Part shown: positions 10,985-22,479 of the stretch, one piece after another | How the letters are laid out: each line of letters starts with the position of its first letter | Position numbering within the stretch: position 1 is the first letter of the stretch | DNA from: Cocos nucifera | Lineage: Eukaryota > Streptophyta > Magnoliopsida > Arecales > Arecaceae | Length of the DNA: 64,000 nucleotides | Direction: 5' to 3' | NCBI GenBank assembly: GCA_006176705.1 | Contig: QRFJ01004276.1 | Location: forward strand, 9,933-73,932 | The notes under the pieces: model-generated | Told to the model about the DNA's origin: nothing | Databases searched by the model: none | What the model saw: only the letters and a program-made list of their open reading frames with translations | Made by a program: the position numbers and the translations under genes

Positions 10985-12720
10985 AACTATATAAAAATAA
11001 ATCAGAAACCTAATTAGTATATGATTATTAAGCCTAAAAATTTGGACTTTAGTTTAAATATTCCTCCATTATTTTATACGAATTGGTAGCCTTTACCTCC
11101 AATTTGAGAAATTATCTTAATTTCTTAGTGGGTAATAGAATCCACACAAACTGCATACAAGTCTGACTTTGGTCTATCAACCAATGTGCATCTATGGATA
11201 GGTTCTTAATCGATTGTTTTTCTAAACAACTTCTAGTAATTTAATTTTGCCCTAGAAACCTAATCAGTAGGCTTTGGCCTCCACTAAAAAGGTCTAGTTA
11301 GGTCCAATCATTAATATAACCATACTTGGTATATCTAACCAATGAATGATTAGACTCGACTTTAGTCAGCTAATCTAACCACCATTTAGAGAGACACGGC
11401 CAGGTAATCATATTATGAATGATAATTATAATAGCCAATAAGCGCCAGGCCTTTGGGCCTCCAATGATTATCAAGCTGGTGGACCCATTATCACTAAAGT
11501 TAATGGGAGGCTATGATCTATTTATCATCATAACTATTTCATTTTTAAGGATCAAATAATTTTAGAAAATTTTACTAACTTATTTTAAAAAAAGAGAAAA
11601 GATTAACCAGTTAATCATGATCCTCCCACTGACTTCACCAAGTCAGATTAATGGAGACCAGAGATAAGCCGGTCTAAGGGTACCTAAATCAGTCACACTG
11701 ATTTATTTAGTTGACATAGGTCAGCTTGAATCACCAAGTGATCTAATCAAAATCTAATTCACTATGTTGGCTAGATAAGTGAGATCAGTGGAAGAGATAT
11801 GCCATTAACTTGTCAAAGATCAAATCATATGCGAGTAGCTCCCAATTAAAATTTACTGATCTAGACTGCCAAACTTACCTTAGATATCAACTGGTTAATT
11901 AGTTTCAATTTGATCTACCTAGTAATTTCGGGCTCGACCACTGAGCCAAAAATCAAATTCATTTGGTTCTTATTAAAGATATGGACTTGACCAACTACAA
12001 CTATTACAATTGATCTAGAGTATCTTTGACCTAATCTAAAATAACACTTGATTAGATTTAGTCAATTACTCTAATTAAATCCATTCTTTAATCTAACCTT
12101 AGTTCTAACCTAACTAATTGACTTAATTCATACTAACCCATTAACCCATATGTTATGCTTTTCTCTTAGGATTTTTAATTCACAATTCTCGATCTTAATT
12201 TATAATCCTTAATTCTTAATTAAGTATTGGGCTGATGGGTTAGAATTCGGCATTTGAAAATAATTGTTATGTTTTATAAAATAGTTTTATAATTTGATTC
12301 TATCTACTAAATGGGTTACCTCATTTCAAAAATAGATTGGCTCATTTCATAAATAGTAACTAGTTGCATGTTTGAATCAATAACTATGTACAAGACATAA
12401 ATAAAACCATGCATCTATTTTAGATCTAATCTAAACATATTCATGATTATTATTTTTAGATTAAAATAATTTCAAATCTAATAAATCATAAATCTATTTA
12501 GATCATATTTAATATATTTATTATTATTATATTTTTAGACCAGCATGTACTAGAATAACCTCTCCACTATAAGAGATAAATCTTACAGCAGGACAACCTT
12601 ATAATCAGTCCGTGCGATCTAAAAATTTATTTATTTTAGATTTAAATCTAAGGATATAATTTGGATCTAATCTAAATAATCACATCTAAACATGCATGTA
12701 TACCATGTCAATCGATCTAA
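10985..12720 (-). other. Leader of Copia C
   Basis: Untranslated leader between PBS and gag. No ORF of note. It shares word-level similarity with the leaders of A and B (short phrases such as gctgatctaacc and cttagatatcaa), as expected for related Copia leaders. Confidence 0.5.
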
Positions 12721-12733
12721 GCTCTGATAGCAA
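12721..12733 (-). other. Primer binding site of Copia C
   Basis: Plus-strand text gctctgatagcaa is the complement of TTGCTATCAGAGC, one mismatch from the initiator-Met PBS core TGGTATCAGAGC, and abuts the LTR end TGATGG at 12734. Confidence 0.75.
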
Positions 12734-15224
12734 TGATGGAAAACTTTGTAGGGTTTCATGTATGCTTTTTGAAATTTTTTCAAAAAAATATCAAGCAGAA
12801 GACTTAGATTAATCCTATTGATCTACTTATGCATATAATCAAATAATCAAACACCTACAAATAAGGATCTATGACATGATGTAAGGCATATAAAAATCTA
12901 AAAAATAAAATGCAAATAGGTATTGAACATATTAATACCTGCCTAGATCGAATTTACCATGTAATAAAGATCAAATCTCTACACCTGAGCACGGGTCGAG
13001 AACTTTGCTGTTGATTTCGTGGATGAGATTATTGCTCAGAGCTGCATAGAATGTTCGACCTCTACATGTTGTCCACACGATGCTCCTACGTTGATCAGAG
13101 GTTCGACGATCAAAGATCTATGCGGGATGCTAGCTCCTTACAAATCCCTCCTGATGGTTGATCTAAAATCTTTTCTTTGGATCTCTTGGACTCTCCAAGA
13201 GATGAAAAACCAGAGAAGGATAAATCAGAAGAGAGAGCCTTCTTTTTATGTCTCAAAATATGTGAAAGAGGGAGGATCAAAAACCCTAGAGAAGAATCCC
13301 TCTTCTTCTTTATTTTCTCTTAATAGGAAATGTACTAAAGATGTCCTAATGAAAGCTCATGCCCTCTTGAGATATGCACTCCAAAACCCACACCCTACTT
13401 TCTTATCCCATGGTGAATTAACCTTATAAAAATCTCACACCAAGAGTCTTATTAAATAGGGAGCTTAAGAGGAATTCTAGTCTAGGTCAAATACCTAGAA
13501 AGGAAAGGACAAAGGGATCGTGCAATTGTCGGGGGCATCCAACTCTTGGATGCCTTCCTATTTTTTTTAGACATGGGATACCAAAAAGCACGCACAAATT
13601 TCTTCTTTTTGATGTCAAAAATCATATCAAAATCTAATTTAATTAGGCACCAAGAATGGATAGAGTTTGAAAATATTGAAACTCTATCAAATAGAGTCTT
13701 AGGTCAAAACAACTTACCTTGTTTGATCTAGTCAATACTTATTTCCAAACCAAGAGAGAGGGGTGTGCGTGGGGCACTCTTAGGCATAAAAAATCTCATG
13801 TAAACTCAGAAAAGTGGGTGGCACGGGCGTGGAAAGTTGGCACAAGGGAAGAAAGAGTTTTTCAGTCCAACTGGGCTCTCTTGTTCTTTTTAGTCAAACC
13901 AAAATAAAATCTATTTAAATTAAAATTGGTGCAACCTGATTAAGAATGATCCTAGTCCAACTAGAATTTTATTTAAATTTGTTTAAATCTTATTTAAAAC
14001 TGATTTAAATCCTAATCTAATTAGAAATTTGCTACACATAAGTCCTAATCATGTAGGGAATTGATCTTTCATGTAATTGGGTTACCTCATAAATCAATTA
14101 GACTTGACCTAATCAAGTCCAAACCAAACCAAATTGAATCTAATTCAATTAAACTTGATCTTAGCCCTTATGCTCAATCAAATTGAGCCAATTAGTAATC
14201 TAATTGCTAATTAATCCTCCTGCAACACTTGCACTACATCAATCATCAATCATATTAATGATTTGATCCTAGAATAATTCATAATCATTGATTAACCATT
14301 TGATCAGATAGAAACCTCTTATGTGTGACACCATAGGTTCGAACCTAAGCCGATAGCATAGGAATAAATTTCTGTACCAATCGAAATGACTATCTAGCAA
14401 TGATACCCAATATCTGGATATGTTGAATGTATATAAAACAACATTCAAGAATCCATTCGAATATAGTTACCATATAATTCATCCCTTTGACCTCTATATT
14501 TAGGATGACTTAGAGTTAAACTGTCAATCCCAAAAAAGTACATCCATAATGTGTCTCAATGTAATTAGTCCTATAACTCCTCATAAGGGCTACCTGGCCA
14601 AGGTCTTGCTATATTGAAATATAATACAATATATCTCCTAAAATTAGGAGTGGTCCATCCCATTTTGACTCAAACACCGACTTCACAAGTACTTGACTGT
14701 GCCCAAAAATTTTTCATCACTGAATTAAAAATTCAGGTAGTCCAGCACCAAAGCATATTGAGTTGCTTGCAAGTCACCGTGATGATCTCCAATTGGAGGG
14801 ACACTTATATCTATTTCCTTTGGAGTAAATCTTGATAGTAGATACTTTAGAGTTGGTTATATTTAGTACAGATGTGCTCCTACATCTCATCTACATGCCA
14901 TACTAATGTATCTATACAACTTGATTAAGAGGACAACCAATTCATATGGCACATAATGACCTACAGTCGATAAACATTATCGTCTTAGGTAATAATGTAT
15001 CATTTGATCGCAAACAGATTTCAAGACTAAATGATAAATCATCTTTTATCGATTCTAAATAGTCCTAGGAACTTCATTACAATACAAAAGTTCATAAAAG
15101 AAAGATGCACAAGTTATGATAAATAAGCTAAAATATTTTTTTTATTTATAATAAATTATATATAATTTATAAAATTAGCTCAATTGTCACTAGGTTGACG
15201 ATTAGCTTTGGGACATAATTTTCA
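12734..15224 (-). repeat. 5' LTR of Copia C
   Basis: About 2.49 kb, starting TGATGGAAAACTTTG in the plus text and ending GGGACATAATTTTCA, so the minus-strand LTR begins TGAAAATTATGTCCC. The inner end is fixed by the PBS; the outer end (15224) is inferred from the TG/CA rule and is less certain. ORFs at 13019, 13546 and 14614 lie inside it and have no protein support. Confidence 0.6.
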
Positions 15225-15965
15225 ATACTAATGCCCCTTCTTGCTCTAGATAAGATCTGAGAGAAAGAAATTAGAAAGGGAAAAAAAAGAAAAAAAGAAG
15301 AAAAGATGTTTTCTTCCTCTTTTTGGTGGTTCTTGAAAGTCTCCTTTAAGTCTGCACGAAAGGTTCATATAGCAGGCTTTTGTTCTGATCTAAAATAGAA
15401 GCTTTAGATCCAAGCTAAAAAGAAATACCTGCAAGATGCTAGCACTCGGTGGTGTTGGAGCTTTGATCTGGTCATCTCTACATGGATACTAGTAAAGGCC
15501 AGACGCTTGCACAGCTACGACAGAAATCTTAGGCATCTGCTGAATCCGATCCAAGGTTGACAATAGAAAGTAGTTCAGGTATAACATTTTTCTTTCTTGG
15601 TTCAGATTTCAAGTCTTATTATAAAATTTATTCATGCATGTTGAATCGATCTTTAGTTGATATAGATTAGATCTGCACGCTTTTATATGGAAAACATTTT
15701 CATATATGTTTTCCACTGTGCTATCTTTATGAGATGAATTTTGCTTGCCCATCACCTAGATTTCTTTCACAAACCACTATAAAACTTTACCTTTGTGTGG
15801 TTTTAATTGTTTATTCTTTACTCCATTTACTTCTGTATAATTATTCCTTATATTAATTGCTTCCGCTGCACTCTCATATAGCTTATTTTTTGAAGCTTTA
15901 AAAAATCCAATCCCGCCCCTTCTTGGGTTGTCTCATTGGACAACAAAAATATTTTTATTATTCTT
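15225..15965 (+). repeat. Copia LTR fragment (U5-like)
   Basis: Shares the phrase aggccagacgcttgca with the Copia A/B LTRs (15498 against 32692 and 40833), with similar purine-rich sequence before it, and ends in text typical of Copia U5 (tgtggttttaattg, gcttccgctgcac). No PBS or coding region follows. Boundaries are approximate. Confidence 0.5.
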
Positions 15966-18900
15966 TAAGAATAAGTGCTATAGATTGCATATTTTAGATA
16001 TTATTTATTTTTCATAATTAAGAGTTGTGATATGAGAGATATCATCATAAATGAGCATGTGCATAAACTAAGGGAGCATTTGCAATAGAGCAGATTATAT
16101 TGAATTAAGAATTTTGTTATAGAAAATGCAAAGTAAAGAAACAAGATCATTGATAATGAGTTCTAGGTGATCAACCAGGATACAAGAATCTCATATTACT
16201 TTTACAATCTCCTAAAAAACATGTAAGCATGATTAACATGATAGCTATCACCATAGTTCTTGGAATGGTCATATACATTGTTGAGTAACTTCAACGGGTA
16301 CAGGGCAGGCCAAAACAGATATTTGTGTTTTTGGTAAAAGATATGATCCTATAAATACTGACCTTCAAAAAATAAAGAAATATTATGAATAGTTTTTAGT
16401 TACAATAATTGTAATTATTGTAGCAGTGTTTTAGTGATTATTACTTTATAAGACCGCTTCTCATCCACTTTAGAACTGCAAGAGTATATTGACAGCATTG
16501 AAAGCAACAAAATACAAAGATATCATGTTGATCATGAAATAACTATTTTATAGAAAATTAAAGGTGCATTTGATTAGTCATTAACAAAATATTTTTTTAT
16601 TTTTTAATTTTTAAAAAATAAAAAATAAAAAATAATATTTGATAACACCATAAAAAATAAAAATTAAAAGAATCAAAATAATTACTTTATATATAAAGCA
16701 ATTTTTTTTTGCTTTTTATTTTTTACTTTACATATAATTGCTTTTTTCTTTATAGCAACGTAGTTACCAAACATACTTTTTACTTTTTTTTGCTTTTACT
16801 TAATAGTAAAAATTAAAAAAATAAAAAAATATTTTTAAAAATCAAAAATTAAAAAATATAATCAAACGCATCCTAAATTATTAGAGATCCAAAAATTTCT
16901 TTCCCAAGAGTTTGTTTGTCAAACATTGCATTTAGTTGGTTGCTCGATAAACTCAATGCTGGTTGCTTAATAATAGGTATCATGCATATTGGTTATCAAC
17001 TGATATAATAGTCCATTCAAAAACAATCAGTTCACAGTTAACCATTTCATTCTCCATGCTAACAAAAATAATTTTATTTTATGATCAGTGTAAATTTATG
17101 ACGAACCATATTTATACGATATGCATACTTTAGGCTTGATGCAACTATTTTTGATGTTGTTTGTAGAGCATCCATCTCTAGGATCTGTAAAATGACAAGT
17201 CATCTTCTTTCTAGTGAGTTTATGGCCAAGTTAGTCTCACACATATGCAAACCAGACTCCTCAAATCGCTTGAGACATCTGAAGATTGAAAATGTGGGAT
17301 CCATATGAGATTGTTTGCATGTCCATGAGCTTTCCGTGTCCAACCCCACATGTGAAAACAAAGAACGACTCACTAAGACATGCTTGATCCCAGCCAACTT
17401 CCACTACTAGTGAGGTAACCCCATGGCTTTGCACCACTTGTGCTTGAACTCGTTGACCTCTTTGGAATACTGTAACCAACCACATTTTGCCAAAATTTTG
17501 TCTAGTTGCACTGATAAACAACCATGGCTAGCCTATGCAGCATTCATGTAGAGGTTGCTTTTTGAGCATTGGTATATCTATCTTAAAGCCATTTTTCTTG
17601 TTAATAGCACAACTTGCGTCTATCTTAATCTGAACCAAGTTCAACACAGGTCTAAACTAGACAAATTATGCATGCAGTATGTATTGCGTCAGTATGATTT
17701 AAATAGATGAAAATTGCAATTGTTGTTTGAGCGTCGTGTTCGTAGCTGACATTGTTGGTGGACATCAAACTATTTGTCCGTTCCCTAGATTGTACAAGTA
17801 AATGTCAAGCAAAATGCAGTTCATATATTTTGGTAGCCTAAGAAATACCATGCCTAATTCTATACAATTTTTTTAAAATGATGATTAGACCTAGTCGGAC
17901 TTTTAAGGTATACATGCCATCTTCTTCTGTGGAAACTAAATACAATGAGTGCAGTTGGTATCCATCATTCATTTCTATTAACCAACACTGATGTGTGAGA
18001 TCCAGCCAAGAACCCAAATTCATAAGAAGACAATCGCATAACAGAATTTTGATTACGTGTCTTCTCAAGCAATGATTTCCGCTCACCTTTTTTCTTTTAA
18101 AAAAATTGACATGTGAACTATTGTTGAACAGGCAACATGATAATGATTGACAAAACTACTTTAATGAAATATAGTCTCACCGGTTTTAATTAAATAGCTG
18201 ATTGCATCTTGCTGTAAATGATAGTTGTCCGCACTTTACCATCATATAGGACTTGTCATCATCCCAACGCTCACATTGTTCCTTTTGTCTTTCCAAAAGA
18301 AATGGAGAAACACAAAAAAAAACTGAGAAGAAACTGTCCAATTTCTTGAGCGCTGTTATTTTATTCCTAAATCCTCACCTAAGCTAAGACCTCTTCGAAA
18401 CAAATGATAACCCATAATCTCTTGATATTGCATAACTTACACTGCCACGGAACCATGGAAAAACATCAGGACTAACTTTCAAGAGATGTGATAAGAGGAA
18501 ATAAACAAACAAGAACAATATGCTGATAGAATTTAAGGCCAACAGTGGATATAATGCTAATAGACAATCTATAGCAAACTGAACAGTGGAAAATGCCTTG
18601 ATTGTGAACTGTCAAGGAAGTTGATGGTGGACCAATCATATGAATCTGTTTTATGTCACCAGCTAAGATTAGATTGCATTTTAAGAATGTTCCATCTGTC
18701 AAACTACCATTTTGGAACTTCTATAAGATATATTAGGTAGTTAATTTAAGATGCCTCAGCTAGTCATAACTATATTTTTTGTGAAATTGATGGAATGGAG
18801 AATGTACTAGATATTAATGCATGCTGATTCTGATTGGTCATGTAGAATACTCCTATGATATGTATGCTTTCCTACTGTTCATTCTATGCAGCTGCCATCC

Positions 18901-19163
18901 TAATATATTTGGCCTTTTGTGGTAGACAGATTACATTTGTGCAGAAGCCATGCACAGTACTAATGAGGGTTGGTACTTCATTTCTTGTTTTACATCTTGC
19001 ATTCTGATATTCTATTTTGCTGAAATTATCATTGTCTAAAATCATTTAATTAGACATATTTTGATTAATATTTTTGTAATACATTATATATGCATAATGA
19101 GCGACAACTTCTTGAATGGAACCATGTAAATGTCTTGAAGAATATTGTGTTCTTTTATTCCAG
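15966..19163. other. Unassigned DNA upstream of the L24 pseudogene
   Basis: No gene recognised apart from the MITE. Base composition is less extreme and the text less repetitive than the flanking retroelements, so this may be older single-copy sequence or the decayed first intron and promoter of the L24 copy. Minus ORFs at 17200-17521, 17838-18086 and 18472-18702 have no domain I know. I could not find a transit-peptide exon for L24 here. Confidence 0.4.
16561..16874. mobile_element. MITE with terminal inverted repeats
   Basis: 314 bp, extremely AT-rich. The left end reads AAGGTGCATTTGATTAG and the right end, read on the minus strand, AGGATGCGTTTGATT, so the terminal 14 or so bases are inverted repeats, continued inward by A/T-rich inverted sequence. 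It is flanked by the same 6 bases, aaatta, at 16555-16560 and 16875-16880. No ORF. The G..TGCGTTTG end and the flank are compatible with a hAT-type MITE, but hAT duplications are 8 bp, so the superfamily is open. Confidence 0.75.
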
Positions 19164-19698
19164 CTTAAGCATTGGGAGCGTAGGAAATGTAAACCAAGCA
19201 GCCTTCCTGTACTGCATAAGATGCATGCCAAAGTTGGACACTATCAAAATTATCTCAGATCATGAAAAAGGTAAAATTGGAGAGATTACTCGGATTTTTG
19301 GGCATAACGGTACTGTGATTGTAAAAGACACGAACTTAAAGACAAAACACATGAAGACTAGAGAACAGGGTGAGCCAGGGCAGAGTGTGAAGGTAGGATT
19401 GGTCCTAATGAAACTATGGCTTTAAATTTCCTATTTGATACTTTTTCTTTTCTTCTGGCATATCTTATTTGAACATATATTGCAATGCAAATCTTTGTTA
19501 AACAGATTGAAGCACCGTGTCGAACGTGATGCTTTACTCAAAGGAAAACAAGTAGCAAGCAGAGTGGGACATAAAATCCTTGAGGATGGGACCAAAGTTC
19601 ATTACCTCACTAAGACTGGTGACATGAGTGACAGTGCAGAGAACTGGAAGCGGGTGATTAAAGACAGAGAGGAAGAGAATAGAGAAAATTCCATATAA
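19164..19698 (+). pseudogene. RPL24: Plastid ribosomal protein L24 pseudogene (exons 2-3)
   Basis: A degenerate copy of the nuclear gene for the chloroplast 50S subunit protein L24 (uL24). Exon 2 (19164-19392) reads LKHWERRKCKPSSLPVLHKM, then the KOW core KIISDHEKGKIGEITRIFGH and VIVKDTNLKTKHM, ending GEPGQSVK. An intron (19393-19505) has GT and AG ends preceded by a T-rich tract. Exon 3 (19506-19698) reads IEAP, then SNVMLYSKE, VASRVGHKILEDGTKVHY and a stop TAA at 19696. Three losses break the frame: 2 bases near 19238 (VGDT expected), about 7 bases near 19517 after IEAP, and 1 base in an A run near 19548. The first exon with the transit peptide is not visible. The intron shows it is not a retrocopy. 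Assembly error is an alternative for the small indels. Confidence 0.8.
19393..19505 (+). other. Retained intron of the L24 pseudogene
   Basis: 113 bases, starts GTAGGATTGG and ends TTGTTAAACAG, phase 0 between Lys and Ile, the position expected from the protein alignment (QSVK / IEAP). Confidence 0.75.
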
Positions 19699-19989
19699 TA
19701 TGAAGAAGATGAAATTCTTTTCATGTGCACGTTGTGTCATACTCTAAATTCAGGACATAATATGGCCATGCTATCGAGGAATACCATCCTTGATAACACG
19801 AAGTTTATCTATGATAATTAGCTAAAATCTATCATAAATAAAATACAATAAAAAGTTTAATTCCATTATTCATCAGGTAATTAAATCAAGATTGGTTTTA
19901 TTGGTATGGACAATCATCACTAGCCACATGGCATCATCAGGAAGATCATTACTCCAAAAGATTGCTAAAAGACAAAACAAATGTCGACC

Positions 19990-20433
19990 CCAGGTCGGTA
20001 AAATACCGACCTGGAGCCCAATCGAATCCATATTGCAACCAGATGGCGTATTCGCCTAATCAAACTAGATCGGTAATCTACTGATGACAACAGTATCCAA
20101 ATCGACTAATCACCACCCTCTACAATATTCTGGCTCACTGAGAATTGAGGACGGTATTAAACCGACCTCCATGTGACAACACAGACTTCGATTAGAATCT
20201 TGCCGCTCTGAAAATCAGTTACAGTCTTCCTCCACTGTAGATCAAGGTAATACTGAGCTCAGCCATAGTAATTCACCAGTATGGTCACGAGATCAGTTTG
20301 TCATCGAATCTTCCATTCTTAGATCGGTAAAACACCGATCTCGCCCTCAATGGGAGGCCATCTATGCTTATCATACTGAGATCGGCAAAATACTGACCTC
20401 GCCACATAGCGAGATCGGTAAAAAACTGATCTC
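19990..20433. repeat. Four near-palindromes in the Tat-1 LTR
   Basis: Short hairpin-like units at 19990-20014, 20321-20341, 20378-20400 and 20411-20433. Each has arms of the type AGRTCGGTA and TACCGAYCT around AAA. The first (core GGTCGGTAAAATACCGACC) is perfect in its arms. They lie upstream of the TATA box, so they could be protein-binding sites of the promoter, which is inference. Confidence 0.7.
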
Positions 20434-20614
20434 GACATGATTCGAAAAACTGCTTGACTCACAATTGCTCTATAATCAAGCTATAGCTGTCCTCCAGCTA
20501 CATCACAGCTAATTGCCATCAAGGCAAATGGCCAAAAGCAGCTGTCCAGCTGGCCTCTCTATTATAACTATCTAACGGTCTAACAAACTCTCTTAAGGCC
20601 TAAGCAAATTTTTC

Positions 20615-20623
20615 TATAAATAG
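20615..20623 (+). promoter_or_regulatory. TATA box of Tat-1 5' LTR
   Basis: TATAAATAG about 330 bases before the LTR end; the 3' LTR has TATAAATAA at 45196. Confidence 0.6.
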
Positions 20624-20943
20624 AGGGATAAGGTACCCTTTCGAAGGTAAGCACCAGATTCATAGAATCAAAACTCTGCTAAGATCCACTCTCGACTTTT
20701 TCATTGAAGGAAGATCGAAATCTCTTTTTATTCAATCTCTCATTCTGCCTTTTAATCTTTCATTTTCATTATCTGTTGACAAAGCTTCAACTAACTTAAG
20801 TATCGGAGGGTCCTAAATGGGAGGGTATCCCATCGATTTTTGAATTTTTTCATACAGGTTGGCCCGAGATCTTAATCGATCCAACCCCAATCAGCACTTC
20901 AGCATGAATCTTTTCGAAGAACTTGAAGCCTTGCTCCAATAGA

Positions 20944-20961
20944 TTAGCACTAGAGGAAGGG
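20944..20961 (+). other. Probable primer binding site of Tat-1
   Basis: TTAGCACTAGAGGAAGGG, which I read as TTGGCGCTAGAGGAAGGG (typical after 5' LTRs in this group) with two G-to-A changes. The tRNA is not assigned. Confidence 0.45.
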
Positions 20962-21399
20962 CATCTGCCCAAAATTTTTGTAGAAATGGTCAAGAAATTG
21001 CAGAATCTGGCTCCATCTTCTTCAGAAGCTCTCTCAAAGATGGTTCAATCCCATCCTCCAGCAGCAATTGATCCACAGCAATTTAATCTATTGATATAAT
21101 AGGTCCAGGCCCTCACCAACGCTCTGCAACAGCTCTAGCAAATAATAAAGCGACAGCAAGAATCCATTCTTCGAGAGATTGCACCATGAACTAGCCATCT
21201 TCCAACCCCTCAAGAATTTCATCAAGAGCATCTTCTTGATCAAGAAGAATAATCCTATGAGGCTGAATCAATCCCTTGCAGCAAGAGACCGCTGCAGGAG
21301 ACAGATCTTGAACAGAAGTTTTAAGATCTTAAGAAGAGACTAAAAGAGGTGCAGCTCAAAAGGCCTTCCGAGAGTAGGAAGGATTTCCACCTCACTTCT

Positions 21400-22440
21400 T
21401 CTTTCTCTGTTGAAATCTTGAATGAATCGATTCTTGTTCAATTCAAAATGCCCATATTGGAGTCATTCGATAGTTCCACGGATCCTCAAGACCATCTTGA
21501 GAGATATAGAGATGTTATGAGACTCTAAGATACATCCAACTCTCTTCTCTACATAGCCTTCTTCATTATCCTCAAAAAATCTTCAAGGATATAGTTCTTT
21601 GGACTCCATCTTGGATCCATTTCTTCTTTTGATCAATTGGGCAGGCTTTTTATCGCCTATTTCAAAAACAACCATCTCCATTTGAAGTACTCGAATAGCC
21701 TGTTCTCCATGGTACAGCAGGAGAGCAAATCTCTGTGAGAGTATATGGCTCATTTCAACATGGCCATTCTGAAAGTAAAAGACTTCAATGAGTCCATCGC
21801 TATATCAGCCTTGAAGCGAGAACTCAGAAACTATCGTCTAGTCTTCTCCCTCAACAAGAACTTTTCAAAAAATTATGAGGGAATGCTGGCTAAAAGTTAG
21901 AAATACACCCACGCTGAGGAAGAAGAAAAATCGAGTAAGAAGGAGAAGAAGAATAAAAAGAGAAAGAAATGGCCACATAAGTAAGAACGCAGTAATCAAG
22001 GGAGCAATAGTGAACCATCTCGAAAAAATTCAAGATCCCGAAGTCTTTTTCGAAAATTTGATAGCTACGCTTCCTATCCGCTCCTCGATCCCAGATCCTG
22101 ATGGAGATAGAGAACTAGGGATATCTCCACCGCCCCAATCCCATGAAAGCCCCTGCTGATAAAAAAAATAATAATAAATTCTATCGCTTCCATCGAGATC
22201 ATGGGCATGATACTAAAAAATATTGTTAGCTCAAAAATGAGATTGAGACTTTAATCTATCAAGGTTATCTCGGTAATTATGTCCGAGATTAGGCAATCTA
22301 GGCTCTGGAGTCGTGCCAGAAGCTTGATGATGCTGCTGAGCATAATCGGCCAACTGTAGGAGTCATCAATATGATCTTACAAAGCAGTGAAGTTTGGGGG
22401 ACATCCAGGAGTCTATCTCCAAAGTGGTAATGCACCAAAA
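21400..22440 (+). pseudogene. Tat-1 gag pseudogene
   Basis: Retrotransposon gag of Ty3/Gypsy type. The capsid part reads FKMPILESFDSSTDPQDHLE, RYRDVMRL, then FDQLGRLFIAYFKNN and MVQQESKSL-stop-EYMAHFN, a standard plant Gypsy gag order. A Lys/Arg-rich region with SRSRS-like text follows, and near 22180 the Tat nucleocapsid-type motif KFYRFHRDHGHDTKKYC and ETLIYQGYLGNYV. There are several stops and frame changes (an open piece is seen at 21875-22159 in a shifted frame). Upstream of about 21400 the text is a poorly conserved N-terminus. It would form the particle shell; not functional as read. Confidence 0.82.
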
Positions 22441-22479
22441 ATGCTACTTTTTTTTTTGATAACGATGCCTAAGGGGTTC

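Larger units (their letters stand above)
10417..15224 (-). mobile_element. Copia LTR retrotransposon C, truncated
   Basis: Read on the minus strand: 5' LTR (15224 down to 12734), PBS, a 1.75-kb leader, and the first part of gag, which ends at the junction with LTR fragment F near 10417. No protease, integrase, RT or 3' LTR remains. It is a different family from A and B: the LTR sequences do not match. Confidence 0.75.
19902..20943 (+). repeat. Tat-1 5' LTR
   Basis: Starts TGGTATGGACAATC, pairing with TGATACGGACAATC of the 3' LTR. The end is placed just before the PBS-like text and is uncertain by about 10 bases. Contains a TATA box and four near-palindromes built on the theme GATCGGTAAAAxACCGATC (see separate entry). 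Confidence 0.82.

Noticed and set aside
13019..13429. 136-codon plus ORF
   Set aside because: Inside the Copia C LTR; no domain or homologous support.
17200..18702. Several minus ORFs as exons of a host gene
   Set aside because: No recognisable domain, no consistent splice sites, no common frame.
20944..20961. A specific tRNA assignment for the Tat-1 primer site
   Set aside because: Too decayed to name the tRNA safely.
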